DNA of 64,000 nt from Devosia sp. Root685. GTDB taxonomy: Bacteria; Pseudomonadota; Alphaproteobacteria; Rhizobiales; Devosiaceae. Where the stretch lies: the NCBI RefSeq assembly GCF_001427875.1, contig NZ_LMHK01000001.1, positions 1,366,871 through 1,430,870 on the forward strand, written 5' to 3'. The translations under genes and the position numbers were made by a program. The notes under the pieces were generated by a model. It made no database searches and was not told where the DNA came from. It saw only the letters and a list, made by a program, of their open reading frames with translations. Below are positions 16,245-25,838 of the stretch, piece by piece; the stretch's first letter is position 1; every line of letters starts with the position of its first letter.

Positions 16245-17311
16245 CCAGAATCGATTGGCTGGTGCTCAAGCGCCTCGCGAGCCGCATCGGCATGACGGTT
16301 TTCATCTTTTACGGACTAATCGCGCTGGTCGAATCCCTCGACACCTGGCGCTTTACCGTCGTCTCGGAGCGGGACGGGCTTTTGATGGCTCTCGTGATGG
16401 TGGCGATGAGCGCGGTGCGCTGGACCATCAAGACCCTGCCGGTGACGGTGCTGATGGGGGCGATCCTTGGCCTCGCCGATCTCAAGGCGCGGCACGAATT
16501 GACGGTGATCAAGGCGAGCGGCATTTCCATCTGGCGGGCGGTGCGCGCGCCGACGACGGTGTTGCTGCTGGTCAGTTTCGTCATTTCCATTGGAGCGGAA
16601 ACGGTCAGCACGCAGATCAATCGCGGGCTTTACCCCACCCCGCCGGGCCTTGCGGCCCTGCTGACGCCGCCGGGCGAAATCTGGCTCGAACAGGAGGGCG
16701 ACGGGATCAAATATGTGATCATGGCGCGCGCCATGGCGCCGGGGGGCGCCGAGCTCAACGATGTGACGCTGTTCCATCTGGGGAGAACTGACGTTCCCCG
16801 CATCGAGGCGGAGCGGGCCCTGTTGGAAAACGGCATGTGGCGCATGCCCGTGGCGCTGGCGCGAACGCCGGAAACGCCGCCCTATACGATCTTCGACTAT
16901 GAAGTGCCGACCGCCTCTACCCCGGCCGAAATCAGCCTGAAACTGGCTTCGGTCGAGGACATGACCTTCTTTGATATTCTCGATCTGCTGGGCAAGGGGG
17001 TGGCCGATCCGCTGGTCAAATCGGCGGCGACGATGCGGCTATACAAACTTCTGTCGCTACCACTTGTGCTTAGCGGCTCGCTGTTCATTGCCTTTGCGTT
17101 TACCGCAGGTTATCGAAGGGGCACTAGTCTAGGTCCTGCGGTCCTTTATGGCATCGTGCTCGGATTTGTCGTGTTCGTGATTACCGAGATGGCCGACCGC
17201 GCGGGGTCGACTGGCGTTCTCGATCCAACTTTCGCGGCAGTCGGACCGGCATTGGTAGCCATTGTGATTGGTGTAACGGTGCTACTGCACAAGGAAGACG
17301 GACGGACGTGA
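16241..17311 (+). CDS. lptG: LPS export permease LptG
   Basis: A 356-residue partner of LptF of identical length, with the same three-helix, jelly-roll, three-helix plan. The coupling segment LADLKARHELTVIKASGISIW (about residues 80-100) is the region that contacts LptB. The periplasmic domain, about 135-265, includes EGDGIKYVIMARAM. The gene starts inside the lptF stop and ends over the lptD start (GTGA), so all three are translated as a coupled unit, as expected for subunits of one machine. Confidence 0.93.
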   Translation: MTRIDWLVLKRLASRIGMTVFIFYGLIALVESLDTWRFTVVSERDGLLMALVMVAMSAVRWTIKTLPVTVLMGAILGLADLKARHELTVIKASGISIWRAVRAPTTVLLLVSFVISIGAETVSTQINRGLYPTPPGLAALLTPPGEIWLEQEGDGIKYVIMARAMAPGGAELNDVTLFHLGRTDVPRIEAERALLENGMWRMPVALARTPETPPYTIFDYEVPTASTPAEISLKLASVEDMTFFDILDLLGKGVADPLVKSAATMRLYKLLSLPLVLSGSLFIAFAFTAGYRRGTSLGPAVLYGIVLGFVVFVITEMADRAGSTGVLDPTFAAVGPALVAIVIGVTVLLHKEDGRT

Positions 17312-19614
17312 CGCGAAGCCGGGGACATGGAAGAGGCCTGATGCGTGCCCTGCTGCTGGGCGCGTCTCTTTGCCTTTTTGCGCTGCCCGCCGCGGCGCAG
17401 GGTCTTGTTCCCGCTGACTTTTTCAATGCCCCGATTGATCCGGCCGCGCCTACTGGCGTCGAGGCCAATGTGCTGACGTTTGACGCCAAGACCAATAGGA
17501 TCGAGGCTTCCGGCGGCGTCGTGCTGAAATCGAGCGGCTATATCGTGACCGGCGAGAAGCTGGTCTATGACCGTACGGCCAATTCGGTGAAGATGGCCGG
17601 CGCCGTCACGGTGACCGATCCTTCGGGCAATGTGATGGAGACGACCGATCTCGACATTACCGGAGGCATGAAACAGGCGTTTTTCAATGCCCTGACCATT
17701 ACCGCCTATGACGGATCGCGCATTACCGCTGATAGCGCCGATTATGACTCGGTGCTGCAGAGCATTTACAACAATGCCAGCTATGCGCCCTGCGGCGAAT
17801 GCATCGATGGCAAGGGCCGCCGTATCGGCTGGTCGGTCAATGCCAGCCGGATCGTGCATAATTCGGAAGACAATTCGGTCACCCTCGAAAATTCGACGCT
17901 GTACCTGCTCGGTATTCCGGTCGCCTGGGTGCCCTATCTTTGGCTGCCTGATCTCAGCGAATCCGCGCTGTCGCGGGCGCCGCGGCCGACCTTCAGCTAT
18001 GATGAGCAGACGGGCGCCGGCATCGGGGTATCAGTCAATGTCTATGGCAATAAGTGGACCGATGTCTGGCTGAGCCCGAAATTCTTCTCGCGGCAGGGTT
18101 TCCTGCTGGGCGCCGAATGGGTGCAGCGGTTCGACAATGGTTCGTTCCAGGTCAAGGTTTCGGGGATCAACCAGTGGGATCGCAGCGCCTTTGCGGGCGA
18201 AGTCGGCGACCGCGACTGGCGCGGGGCGATCCAGACTTCGGGCGCGTTCACGCCTGTCGAGCATTGGGAAACGGGCTGGTCCTACACGGCCTTTACCGAT
18301 GCCAATTATCTCAGTGACTATGAACAGACGACGGCCAAATCGTCGATCAATCAGGTCTATGCGACCCATGTCAGCGAGCAGACCTATTTTGACATTCGCC
18401 TGCAGCAGTTCAACCAGCTCGGCAATGTGACGGAAGCGAGCCAGAATGCGCAGGGCGCGAACCTGCCGGTGACGCGGTTCGAGCATATCATCGATCTCGA
18501 AGACGATATGGGGCGGCTGGCGTTCGAGGGGCATTTGCGCAATGTCGTGCGCAATGCGGACAGCCAGACTGCTGCCAATGGCGTTCCCTATATTTACGGC
18601 TATCAGGGCAACAAGACGCATGCGACGTTGCAGGCGAGCTGGCAGAAGCAGATCATCGGTGGCGGTGGTTTCGTCTTCACGCCCTATGTCGGGGCGCGCG
18701 CGGACTTCTCCTATTATGACGGCAAGAGCGTGCTGCTGCCGGGCGAAGCGAGCCTGTTGAGCGCGACGCCGATTGCCGCGATCGATGTGCGTTATCCGCT
18801 GATGGCAAGCAATGGCGCGGATGTGCATATCATCGAGCCGATTGCGCAGCTGGTCTATCGCGGGTCGGACACGACCATGCTTGGTATCACCAATGACGAT
18901 GCGCAGAGCTTCGTTTTCGATGACACCAACCTTTTCAGCTACAATCGCTTCTCTGGCTATGACCGGCAGGAGACGGGGCTGCGCGCCAATATCGGCGGGA
19001 GCTATCAGGCCAATTTCGACAATGGCAGCTATCTTGAACTGATTGGCGGACAATCGTTCCAGCTGGCAGGGGCCAATGCATTCTCGAGCGTGGACCATGC
19101 CAATACGGGCGTCGGCGGCGGTTTGGGCACGGACGCATCCTATGCGGTGCTCGGGGCCTATGGCTCGTTCACGCCGGGCCTGACCTTTGGCGCCAAGACG
19201 CAGGTCGATACGTCGGCCTGGACGCTGGCGCGGTTTGGGGCGGGCGCGAGCTATAGCGCGGACGGGTATGGGGCAACGCTCGACTATCGCTATATCGGCG
19301 CCAATCCGGGGCTGGGGCAATTGCTCGACCAGCATGAGATCGTGGGCGGGCTGACTATTCCGGTGGCGGACTATTGGAGCCTCAAGGGCAACGCGGCCTG
19401 GGACCTCAGTGCCAATAGCTGGCTGCAGGTGGGCGGTGGCGTGGTTTATGACGACGGCTATCTGATGCTCGGCGCCAATGCGCAGCGTAACGGACCGACG
19501 CACACCTCGCCCAATTCGACCAGCGTGCTGGCCACTTTTGCCATCAAGGCGCCGGCCGGGCTGAACCTTGGCTATGGCGGTGCGGTGCCCACACCGGGTT
19601 TCCTCGCGAACTGA
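17308..19614 (+). CDS. lptD: LPS assembly outer-membrane protein LptD
   Basis: A 768-codon gene for the outer-membrane LPS translocon. A signal peptide (MRALLLGASLCLFALPAAAQ from the inner Met) leads to an OstA/LptA-like periplasmic domain (about 50-190, ASGGVVLKSSGYIVTGEKLV and similar). A C-terminal barrel follows with many alternating aromatic strands. Two starts are possible: GTG 17308, which overlaps the lptG stop and has AAGGAAGA upstream, or ATG 17341 with GGAAGAGG upstream. I give the longer. LptD inserts LPS delivered by LptFG and needs LptE, which is not seen here. The barrel precursor depends on chaperones such as SurA, encoded next. Confidence 0.93.
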   Translation: MTRSRGHGRGLMRALLLGASLCLFALPAAAQGLVPADFFNAPIDPAAPTGVEANVLTFDAKTNRIEASGGVVLKSSGYIVTGEKLVYDRTANSVKMAGAVTVTDPSGNVMETTDLDITGGMKQAFFNALTITAYDGSRITADSADYDSVLQSIYNNASYAPCGECIDGKGRRIGWSVNASRIVHNSEDNSVTLENSTLYLLGIPVAWVPYLWLPDLSESALSRAPRPTFSYDEQTGAGIGVSVNVYGNKWTDVWLSPKFFSRQGFLLGAEWVQRFDNGSFQVKVSGINQWDRSAFAGEVGDRDWRGAIQTSGAFTPVEHWETGWSYTAFTDANYLSDYEQTTAKSSINQVYATHVSEQTYFDIRLQQFNQLGNVTEASQNAQGANLPVTRFEHIIDLEDDMGRLAFEGHLRNVVRNADSQTAANGVPYIYGYQGNKTHATLQASWQKQIIGGGGFVFTPYVGARADFSYYDGKSVLLPGEASLLSATPIAAIDVRYPLMASNGADVHIIEPIAQLVYRGSDTTMLGITNDDAQSFVFDDTNLFSYNRFSGYDRQETGLRANIGGSYQANFDNGSYLELIGGQSFQLAGANAFSSVDHANTGVGGGLGTDASYAVLGAYGSFTPGLTFGAKTQVDTSAWTLARFGAGASYSADGYGATLDYRYIGANPGLGQLLDQHEIVGGLTIPVADYWSLKGNAAWDLSANSWLQVGGGVVYDDGYLMLGANAQRNGPTHTSPNSTSVLATFAIKAPAGLNLGYGGAVPTPGFLAN

Positions 19615-19704
19615 GTTTTGACGGCAGCTTTACGCCGGCGCCATCATGTCCCCTCACGACCACGTGGATTGCCCATTCGGATTTTGGCCGTATTGTTTGG
19701 GCAA

Positions 19705-19733
19705 TTGACAGCACCTGTTTCGGGCCGCATTGA
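19705..19733 (+). promoter_or_regulatory. candidate promoter for surA-pdxA-ksgA
   Basis: A perfect -35 TTGACA at 19705-19710 and, after 17 bases, a weak -10 CATTGA. A small palindrome GCCGCATTGATGCGGC (19724-19739) overlaps the -10 box. It would start a transcript about 25 bases before the surA ATG and give this part of the run its own control. Confidence 0.4.
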
Positions 19734-19764
19734 TGCGGCAAAACTTTACAATGCGGACCTGACG

Positions 19765-20661
19765 ATGACCTTTGCATTTATGCGGCGCGCCACCGGCGCC
19801 ATGATCCTCGGCCTCGTGCTGGCGACGGCATCGGCCCTGCCCAGCTTCGCGGCAACCATTGTAACGGTAAACGGCACGCCGGTGACCGACGTACAGGTCG
19901 ATCAGCGGCTGCGCCTGTTCGCCATGGAAGGCAACAAGACCGGCCGCAAGGGCGCGACCGATCAGCTGATCACCGAAGCCATCCAGATGAACGAAGCCAA
20001 GCGCCTCGGCATCAATGTTTCCAATGCCCAGGTTGACGAAGCGCTGCTGCAGATTGCCCGCAATCTCAAGGTGAGCCAGGACCGTCTGGTCGAAATGCTC
20101 GGCCAGGGCGGCGTTGGTGCAGATACGCTCAAGGATCGTCTGCGCGCCGCCATCGCCTGGAACGCCATTGCCGAGCAGGCCGTGGTTCCCAATGTGCAGA
20201 TTTCCGACCTCGAACTCGACCAGCAGGCCGCGGCCCGCCTCGCCGATTATCAGGGCTTTGACTATATCCTCAAGGAGATCGTCTTTGTGGGTGCAGGCGC
20301 CAGCGGCCGCACGGCGCAGGCCAACAAGTTCCGTTCGAGCTTTGCCGGTTGCGACAGCGCCGTGCAGCTTTCCCTCGCCTATACCGACGCTGCCGTGGTC
20401 GATATCGGCCGCCGCCATGCGACCCAGCTTCCCGAGGCTATGGCCAAGGAACTGGCCGGCATGAATGTAGGCGGGATCACCAAGCCGCGCGTGGTCGAAG
20501 CCGGCGTTTCCATGCTCGCCATCTGCGAAAAGACCCAGGCGCAGGACCTGACCTTCATGAAGGACGAAGTGCGCGCCGAAGTGGGAAGTGGCAATATGCA
20601 GAAGGAAGCTGCGGCCTATCTCGAGCAGCTGCGCAAGAACGCCAAGATTATTTATAACTAA
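19765..20661 (+). CDS. SurA-like periplasmic chaperone
   Basis: A 298-residue protein with a signal peptide (RRATGAMILGLVLATASAL, cut near SFA-A). A SurA N-terminal chaperone domain follows, beginning ATIVTVNGTPVTDVQVDQRL, in the usual place next to lptD. The C-terminal half (about 165-290) corresponds to a parvulin-type prolyl isomerase region, but the usual motifs are weak. It may act mainly as a chaperone for outer-membrane proteins such as LptD. ATG 19765 is chosen over 19780; both keep the signal peptide. It is shorter than the roughly 430-residue enterobacterial SurA, with room for one isomerase domain rather than two. Confidence 0.82.
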   Translation: MTFAFMRRATGAMILGLVLATASALPSFAATIVTVNGTPVTDVQVDQRLRLFAMEGNKTGRKGATDQLITEAIQMNEAKRLGINVSNAQVDEALLQIARNLKVSQDRLVEMLGQGGVGADTLKDRLRAAIAWNAIAEQAVVPNVQISDLELDQQAAARLADYQGFDYILKEIVFVGAGASGRTAQANKFRSSFAGCDSAVQLSLAYTDAAVVDIGRRHATQLPEAMAKELAGMNVGGITKPRVVEAGVSMLAICEKTQAQDLTFMKDEVRAEVGSGNMQKEAAAYLEQLRKNAKIIYN

Positions 20662-20669
20662 TGGTTTGA

Positions 20670-20690
20670 GCCGGGCGACACCCGCCCGGC
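20670..20690 (+). terminator. GC-rich hairpin after surA
   Basis: A perfect stem GCCGGGCG-ACACC-CGCCCGGC begins eight bases after the surA stop and abuts repeat A copy 2. No T-run follows, so it may stabilise the mRNA end or weaken read-through into pdxA rather than fully terminate. Confidence 0.45.
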
Positions 20691-20760
20691 GTCATTCCCG
20701 CGAAAGCGGGAATCCCTGTTTCAGCGCCCAAACAGAGATCCCCGCTTTCGGGGGGATGAC
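20691..20760. repeat. REP-like palindrome, family A copy 2
   Basis: The element opens GTCATTCCCGCGAAAGCGGG and ends CCCGCTTTCGGGGGGATGAC, with two changed bases in the right arm relative to copy 1. It sits inside the surA-pdxA gap (139 bases), so it splits an otherwise compact run. Confidence 0.82.
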
Positions 20761-20800
20761 ACCGAGGGTGAAATGACCTCCCGGTGGAAATGGGCGCAAA

Positions 20801-21799
20801 ATGAAGCCGCTGGCGATCAGTATGGGCGAGCCCGCGGGGATCGGCCCGGATATTTTTCTTTCCCTTTTTGCGCAGCGGCAGGCGCTTGGGCTTCCGGCTT
20901 TTGTCGTGTTTGGGCATGCCGGGTTTCTGGCTGCGCGGGCGAAGCGGCTGGGGCTCGATATCGACATTGCGGTGACGCGGCCTGTTGATGCGGGCGCGGT
21001 TTTTTCGCGTGCGCTGCCCGTGGTCGATCTTGCCGGGACGGTGCCGGACCGGCCGGGGCAGCCGGAGCCGGAAGCGGCGCGCGTGGTGATTGCGGCGATT
21101 GAAGAGGCGGTAGCGAGCGTTCAGGCAGGGGAATGCCGGGCGCTGGTGACGGCGCCGATCCACAAGGGCGCGCTTTATCATGCCGGATTTACGCATCCGG
21201 GGCATACCGAGTTTCTGGCCGCACTTTGTGCCACGGGGGGCGTGGAGCCGCTGCCGGTGATGATGCTGGCGCATGAGGAATTGCGGACGGTGCCGCTGAC
21301 CATTCATGTGCCGATCAGGGATGTGCCGGGGCTGATTTCGGAAAAGCTGATCATCGAGACGCTGCGGGTGATGGCGCGCGACCTGAAAAGCCGGTTCGGG
21401 ATTGCGGCGCCGCGGATTGCTGTCGCGGGGCTCAATCCGCATGCGGGCGAAGGCGGGGCCATCGGGCGCGAAGAGATCGAGATCATCATCCCCGCGCTGG
21501 AGACGGCGCGGGCGGAGGGGATTGTGGCCGTGGGGCCCCTGCCCGGCGATACGCTGTTTTTTCCCCGACATTGGCGGCAATATGATGCGGTGCTGGCCAT
21601 GTATCATGATCAGGCGCTGATCCCGATCAAGACGGTGGCGTTCGATGCCGGGGTGAATGTCACCCTCGGCCTGCCGATCGTCAGGACCTCGCCGGACCAC
21701 GGAACGGCGTTTGACCTGGCCGGGACGGGAAAAGCCTCGACATCGAGCTTTTTGGCGGCCATAGCCATGGCAGACAAGATGACGGCCGAGCCTTTATGA
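20801..21799 (+). CDS. pdxA: 4-hydroxythreonine-4-phosphate dehydrogenase
   Basis: A 332-residue enzyme that oxidises 4-phosphohydroxy-L-threonine for pyridoxal phosphate synthesis by the deoxyxylulose-5-phosphate-dependent route. Visible family features are [12 protein letters not shown] at the N-terminus, TAPIHKGAL (about 120), the metal-site histidine in [16 protein letters not shown], and the metal-binding [12 protein letters not shown] near residue 267. The length is normal. The stop overlaps the ksgA ATG (ATGA). The pdxA-ksgA pair after surA is the classic proteobacterial order. Confidence 0.95.
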   Translation: MKPLAISMGEPAGIGPDIFLSLFAQRQALGLPAFVVFGHAGFLAARAKRLGLDIDIAVTRPVDAGAVFSRALPVVDLAGTVPDRPGQPEPEAARVVIAAIEEAVASVQAGECRALVTAPIHKGALYHAGFTHPGHTEFLAALCATGGVEPLPVMMLAHEELRTVPLTIHVPIRDVPGLISEKLIIETLRVMARDLKSRFGIAAPRIAVAGLNPHAGEGGAIGREEIEIIIPALETARAEGIVAVGPLPGDTLFFPRHWRQYDAVLAMYHDQALIPIKTVAFDAGVNVTLGLPIVRTSPDHGTAFDLAGTGKASTSSFLAAIAMADKMTAEPL

Positions 21800-22638
21800 G
21801 CCAGATCGATACGCTTCCGCCGCTGCGCGAGGTCATAGCCACTCACGGCCTGCAGGCGAAAAAAGAACTCGGGCAGAATTTTCTGCTCGATCTGAACCTG
21901 ACCGCGCGCATTGCGCGGGTCGGAGGATCGCTCGAAGGCGTGCGCGTGATCGAAGTGGGTCCCGGGCCGGGTGGCCTGACGCGGGCGCTGCTCGCCGAGG
22001 GTGCGCGCGAGGTGATCGCCATCGAACGCGATGCGCGGGCGCTGCCGGCGCTGGCGCAGATCGCCGAGGCCTATCCGGGGCGCCTGACGGTGATATCGGG
22101 CGACGCGATGGAAATGGACTACCGGCAACTTGCCGATGGCCCGACGCGGATCATTGCCAACCTGCCCTATAATATCGGCACGCCGCTGCTGACGGGCTGG
22201 CTGACGCTCGAACCATGGCCGCCGTTTTTCGAGAGCATGACGCTGATGTTTCAGCGCGAAGTGGCCGAGCGGATTTGTGCGCGGCCCGGCGAGGACCCTT
22301 ATGGGCGGCTGGGTGTGCTTGCGGGGTGGCGCAGCGAGGCGCGGATTGCGTTCAATGTCGGGCGACAGGCCTTTGTGCCGCCGCCCAATGTTACCTCGGC
22401 CGTGGTGCATCTGGTGCCCAAGCCGGTGGAAGAAGGCTTGGCGGTCAAGCATGTCGAGCAGGTGACCAAGGCCGCCTTCGGGCAGCGGCGCAAGATGGTG
22501 CGGCAATCGCTGAAATCGCTGGGTGTGCCGGTCGAAGGGTTGCTTACTGCTGCCGGGCTCAAGGGCGACGAGCGGGCCGAGGATTTGCCTATCGAGGCGT
22601 TTCTGGCCATGGCGCGGGCGCTGCCGGGGCTGAGGTAG
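21796..22638 (+). CDS. rsmA: 16S rRNA dimethyladenosine transferase
   Basis: A 280-residue enzyme (KsgA) that adds four methyl groups to two adjacent adenines near the 3' end of 16S rRNA late in 30S assembly. The N-terminal [13 protein letters not shown], the SAM-binding [16 protein letters not shown] (about 50-65) and the catalytic [11 protein letters not shown] (about 120) are intact. The C-terminal helical domain contacts rRNA. It is coupled to pdxA by an ATGA overlap. Confidence 0.95.
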   Translation: MSQIDTLPPLREVIATHGLQAKKELGQNFLLDLNLTARIARVGGSLEGVRVIEVGPGPGGLTRALLAEGAREVIAIERDARALPALAQIAEAYPGRLTVISGDAMEMDYRQLADGPTRIIANLPYNIGTPLLTGWLTLEPWPPFFESMTLMFQREVAERICARPGEDPYGRLGVLAGWRSEARIAFNVGRQAFVPPPNVTSAVVHLVPKPVEEGLAVKHVEQVTKAAFGQRRKMVRQSLKSLGVPVEGLLTAAGLKGDERAEDLPIEAFLAMARALPGLR

Positions 22639-22643
22639 AGGCT

Positions 22644-22713
22644 GTCATCCCGGGCTCGACCGGGGATTCATCCTAAGATCTCGAGACGGGCCCCGGCTTA
22701 AAGCCGGGGTGAC
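22644..22713. repeat. REP-like palindrome, family B copy 3
   Basis: The element begins GTCATCCCGGGCTCGACCGG, has the centre GATCTCGAGACGGG and ends GCCGGGGTGAC. It begins five bases after the ksgA stop. The 403-base stretch 22639-23041 between the convergent ksgA and gmk genes holds this repeat, family C copy 2, and about 240 bases with no recognisable feature. Confidence 0.8.
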
Positions 22714-22952
22714 AATCGCGTTTGTGGGTGTATCAGGCGAAGGATGCGGTGCGCTGGAGTTGGAAGGCGGGACAAACGGGAATCGGTGCGAGGGGCATCG
22801 GTCGTTTGGGGGAACGGCAACGGGTCTGGACTGGCGTCATGGATGGAAGGTAACCGGGCGTGCTGGTGTGTCTTGCCAACCCCGACCTGACTCACCCCTG
22901 AGGGGGCGAGGGGACGAAAGAACCATGCCGCCGTGGCACTGAAGCATCGGGG

Positions 22953-23012
22953 CACGCCCGCGTGGTTCGAGGGGCGGCTATGCCGCCCACCTCACCATGA
23001 GGGCTACTGGGG
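22953..23012. repeat. family C repeat copy 2
   Basis: The ends match copy 1 (CACGCCCGCGTGGTTCGAGG and CCTCACCATGAGGGCTACTG), but the centre is GGGCGGCTATGCCGCCC instead of GCTTTGCTCTGCAAAGC. The stem is kept while its sequence changed, which points to selection on the hairpin. Confidence 0.78.
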
Positions 23013-23041
23013 TCGGGGCGAAGCCTACTGCCGGCTAACGC

Positions 23042-23680
23042 TCAGTCCGGACTGATCTGATTTTGTAAATCGCGGACAAAATTGTCGAGATCGAGCTGGC
23101 GTTCGCGGTTGAGGCGGGCTGAGGCGAGGATGGCGCGGACGCGGGCGACGGAGAGTTCGAGGTCTTCGTTGACGAGGACGTAGTCGTATTCGTCGTAATG
23201 ATCCATCTCGTTGCGCGCATTCTTGAGGCGCTTTTCGATGGTGCCGACGCTGTCCTGGGCGCGGCGTTCGAGGCGGGCGCGCAGTTCCTTGATCGAGGGC
23301 GGCAAGATGAAGACCGTGACCATGTCGGCACGGCACTTTTCATAGAGCTGCAGGGTGCCCTGATAGTCGATATCGAAGAGGATGTCGTTGCCGTTGGAGA
23401 GCTGTTCTTCGACGAGGGCGCGCGGGGTGCCGTAGAAATTGCCGTGCACTTCGGCGGATTCGAGGAGGCCCCCATCGCGGCGCATCGCTTCGAAGGTCGG
23501 TACGTCGATGAAGTGATAGTGCTTGCCGTCGATTTCATCGGTGCGGCGGCCGCGGGTGGTTACGGAAACCGAGAGCTTGATATTGGGATCGGCACCGAAG
23601 AGGGCGCGCGAAATGGAGGACTTTCCGGCGCCCGAGGGGGAGGCGAGGACAAGCATGACGCCGCGGCGCTGAAAATCCAT
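23042..23680 (-). CDS. gmk: guanylate kinase
   Basis: A 212-residue enzyme that makes GDP from GMP and ATP. The P-loop SPSGAGKS lies at residues 14-21. The GMP-binding segment SVSVTTRGRR, with HYHFIDVPTFEAM after it, follows at about 38-65. DYQGTLQLYE and the lid region near ERRAQDSVGTIEKRL complete the fold. It is the last gene of the minus-strand fab-mltG-yicC run, eleven bases after yicC. Confidence 0.96.
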   Translation of the reverse strand: MDFQRRGVMLVLASPSGAGKSSISRALFGADPNIKLSVSVTTRGRRTDEIDGKHYHFIDVPTFEAMRRDGGLLESAEVHGNFYGTPRALVEEQLSNGNDILFDIDYQGTLQLYEKCRADMVTVFILPPSIKELRARLERRAQDSVGTIEKRLKNARNEMDHYDEYDYVLVNEDLELSVARVRAILASARLNRERQLDLDNFVRDLQNQISPD

Positions 23681-23692
23681 GTTTGAGGCACT

Positions 23693-24577
23693 CTATTCGA
23701 TGTTCTGGACTTGCTCGCGTAGTTGATCGATCACCGCCTTGAGGTCAAGACCGATGGCGGTGAGTTCCACGGCGTTCGATTTGGAACAGAGCGTATTGGC
23801 CTCGCGATTGAATTCCTGGGCGAGGAAATCGAGGCGGCGGCCGACGGCACCGGAGCCGGAGAGAAGCGCGCGGGCGCCGGCAATGTGGGCGCGGAGGCGG
23901 TCGATCTCTTCCTGGATATCGGCCTTGGTGGCCAGAACAAGCGCTTCCTGGGCGAGGCGATCGGGCGAAATATCGGCTTCCTGACGCAGGGCCTCGACCT
24001 GTTGGGCGAGGCGCGCAGAAATAGCATCGCGCGAGCGGCTGGGATGGGCGTCGGCGCGGGTGACGAGTTCAGCAATGGTATCGAGCTGGCGGGAGAGGGT
24101 TTCGGCGATGCGGGCGCCCTCCTCCAGCCGGGATTGCTGCAGGGCGGCAGAGGCCTCGCGCACGGCCGCCATGAGCACGGGCTCGAGGCCTTCCTCGTCG
24201 AGGTCGCGGTTTTCCTCGACCACGAGCACGCCGGGCAGAGCGAGGATGCCATCAAGGCTCGGGCGGCTCGCATCGACGCGTTCGGCGAGCGTTGAAATTG
24301 CCGCGAGGATGGTTTCAAGCGCGGCTGGGTTGACCGAGACGGCGCCGGTGGCGCCCTGCCGGTCGAGCGTCACCGCGGCATTGACCGAGCCGCGGGAGAG
24401 CGCCTGGCCGAGGGCCTGACGGATGGGAATATCGAAGGCGTCGAGGCCGGGGGCGAGGCGGGTGCGGATATCGAGACCGCGACCGTTGACCGATTTCAGC
24501 TCGACCCGGAGGCGGGCCGGGCCGAACATGGCGTCGGCCCGCGCATAGCCGGTCATGCTGGCGATGCGGCAGGTCAC
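23693..24577 (-). CDS. YicC family endoribonuclease-like protein
   Basis: A 294-residue YicC protein. The N-terminus carries SMTGYARA and the VELKSVNGRGLDIRTRL motif (about 29-46). The C-terminal DUF1732 domain ends with RRLDFLAQEFNREANTLCSKSN and LKAVIDQLREQVQNIE, the conserved end of the family. Members act as endoribonucleases that affect RNA turnover. The start is GTG 24577, which overlaps the mltG stop (GTGA) and keeps the usual residues before SMTG. It is coupled to mltG and followed closely by gmk, as in many proteobacteria. Confidence 0.92.
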   Translation of the reverse strand: MTCRIASMTGYARADAMFGPARLRVELKSVNGRGLDIRTRLAPGLDAFDIPIRQALGQALSRGSVNAAVTLDRQGATGAVSVNPAALETILAAISTLAERVDASRPSLDGILALPGVLVVEENRDLDEEGLEPVLMAAVREASAALQQSRLEEGARIAETLSRQLDTIAELVTRADAHPSRSRDAISARLAQQVEALRQEADISPDRLAQEALVLATKADIQEEIDRLRAHIAGARALLSGSGAVGRRLDFLAQEFNREANTLCSKSNAVELTAIGLDLKAVIDQLREQVQNIE

Positions 24578-25686
24578 TCGGGGGCGCCTTCCGTGCCGTT
24601 GGCCTCTTCGGCTTCAAGGGCCTGGCGGGCGGCCTCGGCGTCTGTTTCTGCCTGTTGGGCCGCTTCGCGCTCGATCTCGCGATAGCGGGCGACGTTCTTC
24701 TGGTGCTCGGCATAAGTCTCGGCAAAGACGTGCCCATCGCGGGGCGAGGCGCCCTTGGCGACGAAGTAGAGATAGTTGTGGCTATCGGGGTGGGCGACGG
24801 CGCGCAGGGCCTCGATGCCCGGATTGGCGATGGGGGTCGGGGGGAGACCGTCGATCTGATAGGTATTGTAGGCGGTCTTTTCCTCGATCTCGGAGCGGCG
24901 GAGGCCGCGTTCGAGCTTGGTTTGGCCAAGCGTGATGCCATAGATGATCGTCGGGTCGGACTGCAGGCGCATGCTTTGCTTGAGGCGATTGACGAAGACG
25001 GCGGCAACTTGCGGACGCTCTTCGGCGACGCCGGTTTCGCGCTCGACGACGGAGGCGAGGATCAATAGTTCAGCAGGCGACGCCAGCGGCAGGTCGGCCT
25101 GACGGCCTGCCCATGTCTCGGCGAGCGCTGCGGTCATGGCGGCCTGCATGCGGTCGATGACTGACTGGCGGGTATCGCCCGGCAGATAATCGTAGCTGCC
25201 GGGCAGGATGGAGCCTTCCGGCGGCAGGTTATCGATGCTGCCGCTGAGGCGATCATCGGCATTGACGCGCTGCACGACTTCCCAGGAGGTCCAGCCTTCG
25301 GGAATGGTGACGGCATAGCGGATCGGCGTGCCGGTGGTCAGCTCGCGCAGAATTTCGGACATGCTGGCATTGGCGGGGATGGTGAAATCGCCCGCCTTGA
25401 CGGTGGTGTTCTCTTCGACGCGGGCGCCGAACTGGCGGAAAATCAGCGCATTGGAGATAAAGCCCTGCTCTTCGAGGCGGCTCGCCGTGGTGGTCAGGGT
25501 ATTGCCGCTTTCGACGCGGAAGACGCGCTCTTCGTTCGAAGGGCCATCGCTATAGTATTGCTGCGCCACGAAAAGGAAACCGCCGCCAACGACGACGAGG
25601 CCGATGACGAGCAGGGTAAGAAGGGCGTTGAGCACATCGACAAGGCCATTGGACGAGCGGCGGCGGCGTTTACGGCGGTCGTTCAT
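24574..25686 (-). CDS. mltG: endolytic murein transglycosylase MltG
   Basis: A 370-residue inner-membrane enzyme that cleaves nascent glycan strands and limits peptidoglycan chain length. A short basic N-terminus (MNDRRKRRRRSS) precedes one membrane helix (about 18-42), then a LysM-like region (56-130) and the YceG catalytic domain. The catalytic glutamate is in SVVERETG (about 215), followed by RLQSDPTIIYG, YNTYQIDGLPPTPIANPG and the C-terminal YLYFVAKG. A Glu/Ala-rich tail follows. It lies downstream of fabF, after a terminator. Confidence 0.94.
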   Translation of the reverse strand: MNDRRKRRRRSSNGLVDVLNALLTLLVIGLVVVGGGFLFVAQQYYSDGPSNEERVFRVESGNTLTTTASRLEEQGFISNALIFRQFGARVEENTTVKAGDFTIPANASMSEILRELTTGTPIRYAVTIPEGWTSWEVVQRVNADDRLSGSIDNLPPEGSILPGSYDYLPGDTRQSVIDRMQAAMTAALAETWAGRQADLPLASPAELLILASVVERETGVAEERPQVAAVFVNRLKQSMRLQSDPTIIYGITLGQTKLERGLRRSEIEEKTAYNTYQIDGLPPTPIANPGIEALRAVAHPDSHNYLYFVAKGASPRDGHVFAETYAEHQKNVARYREIEREAAQQAETDAEAARQALEAEEANGTEGAPE

Positions 25687-25776
25687 CTTAGAGAATCACC
25701 TCATGGCCAGTCAGCGGTTGTGCCGATCTTGTTGTTGTAAAGCGGCGGGGCAGCGGCATTGTTTGCAATGGATTTG

Positions 25777-25820
25777 AATAAAAACAAGGGGCACGTCGCT
25801 TTGTCCAAGCGACGTGCCCC
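25777..25820 (-). terminator. intrinsic terminator after fabF
   Basis: On the minus strand a 14-base perfect stem GGGGCACGTCGCTT-GGACA-AAGCGACGTGCCCC is followed by TTGTTTTTATT. It lies 19 bases after the fabF stop and should separate the fab genes from mltG-yicC-gmk. Confidence 0.9.
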
Positions 25821-25838
25821 TCTTGCAGTTGAAAAAAA

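Noticed and set aside
22714..22952. Small gene in the ksgA-gmk gap
   Set aside because: Open frames here are short, without a ribosome site or protein-like pattern, and are hemmed in by repeats.
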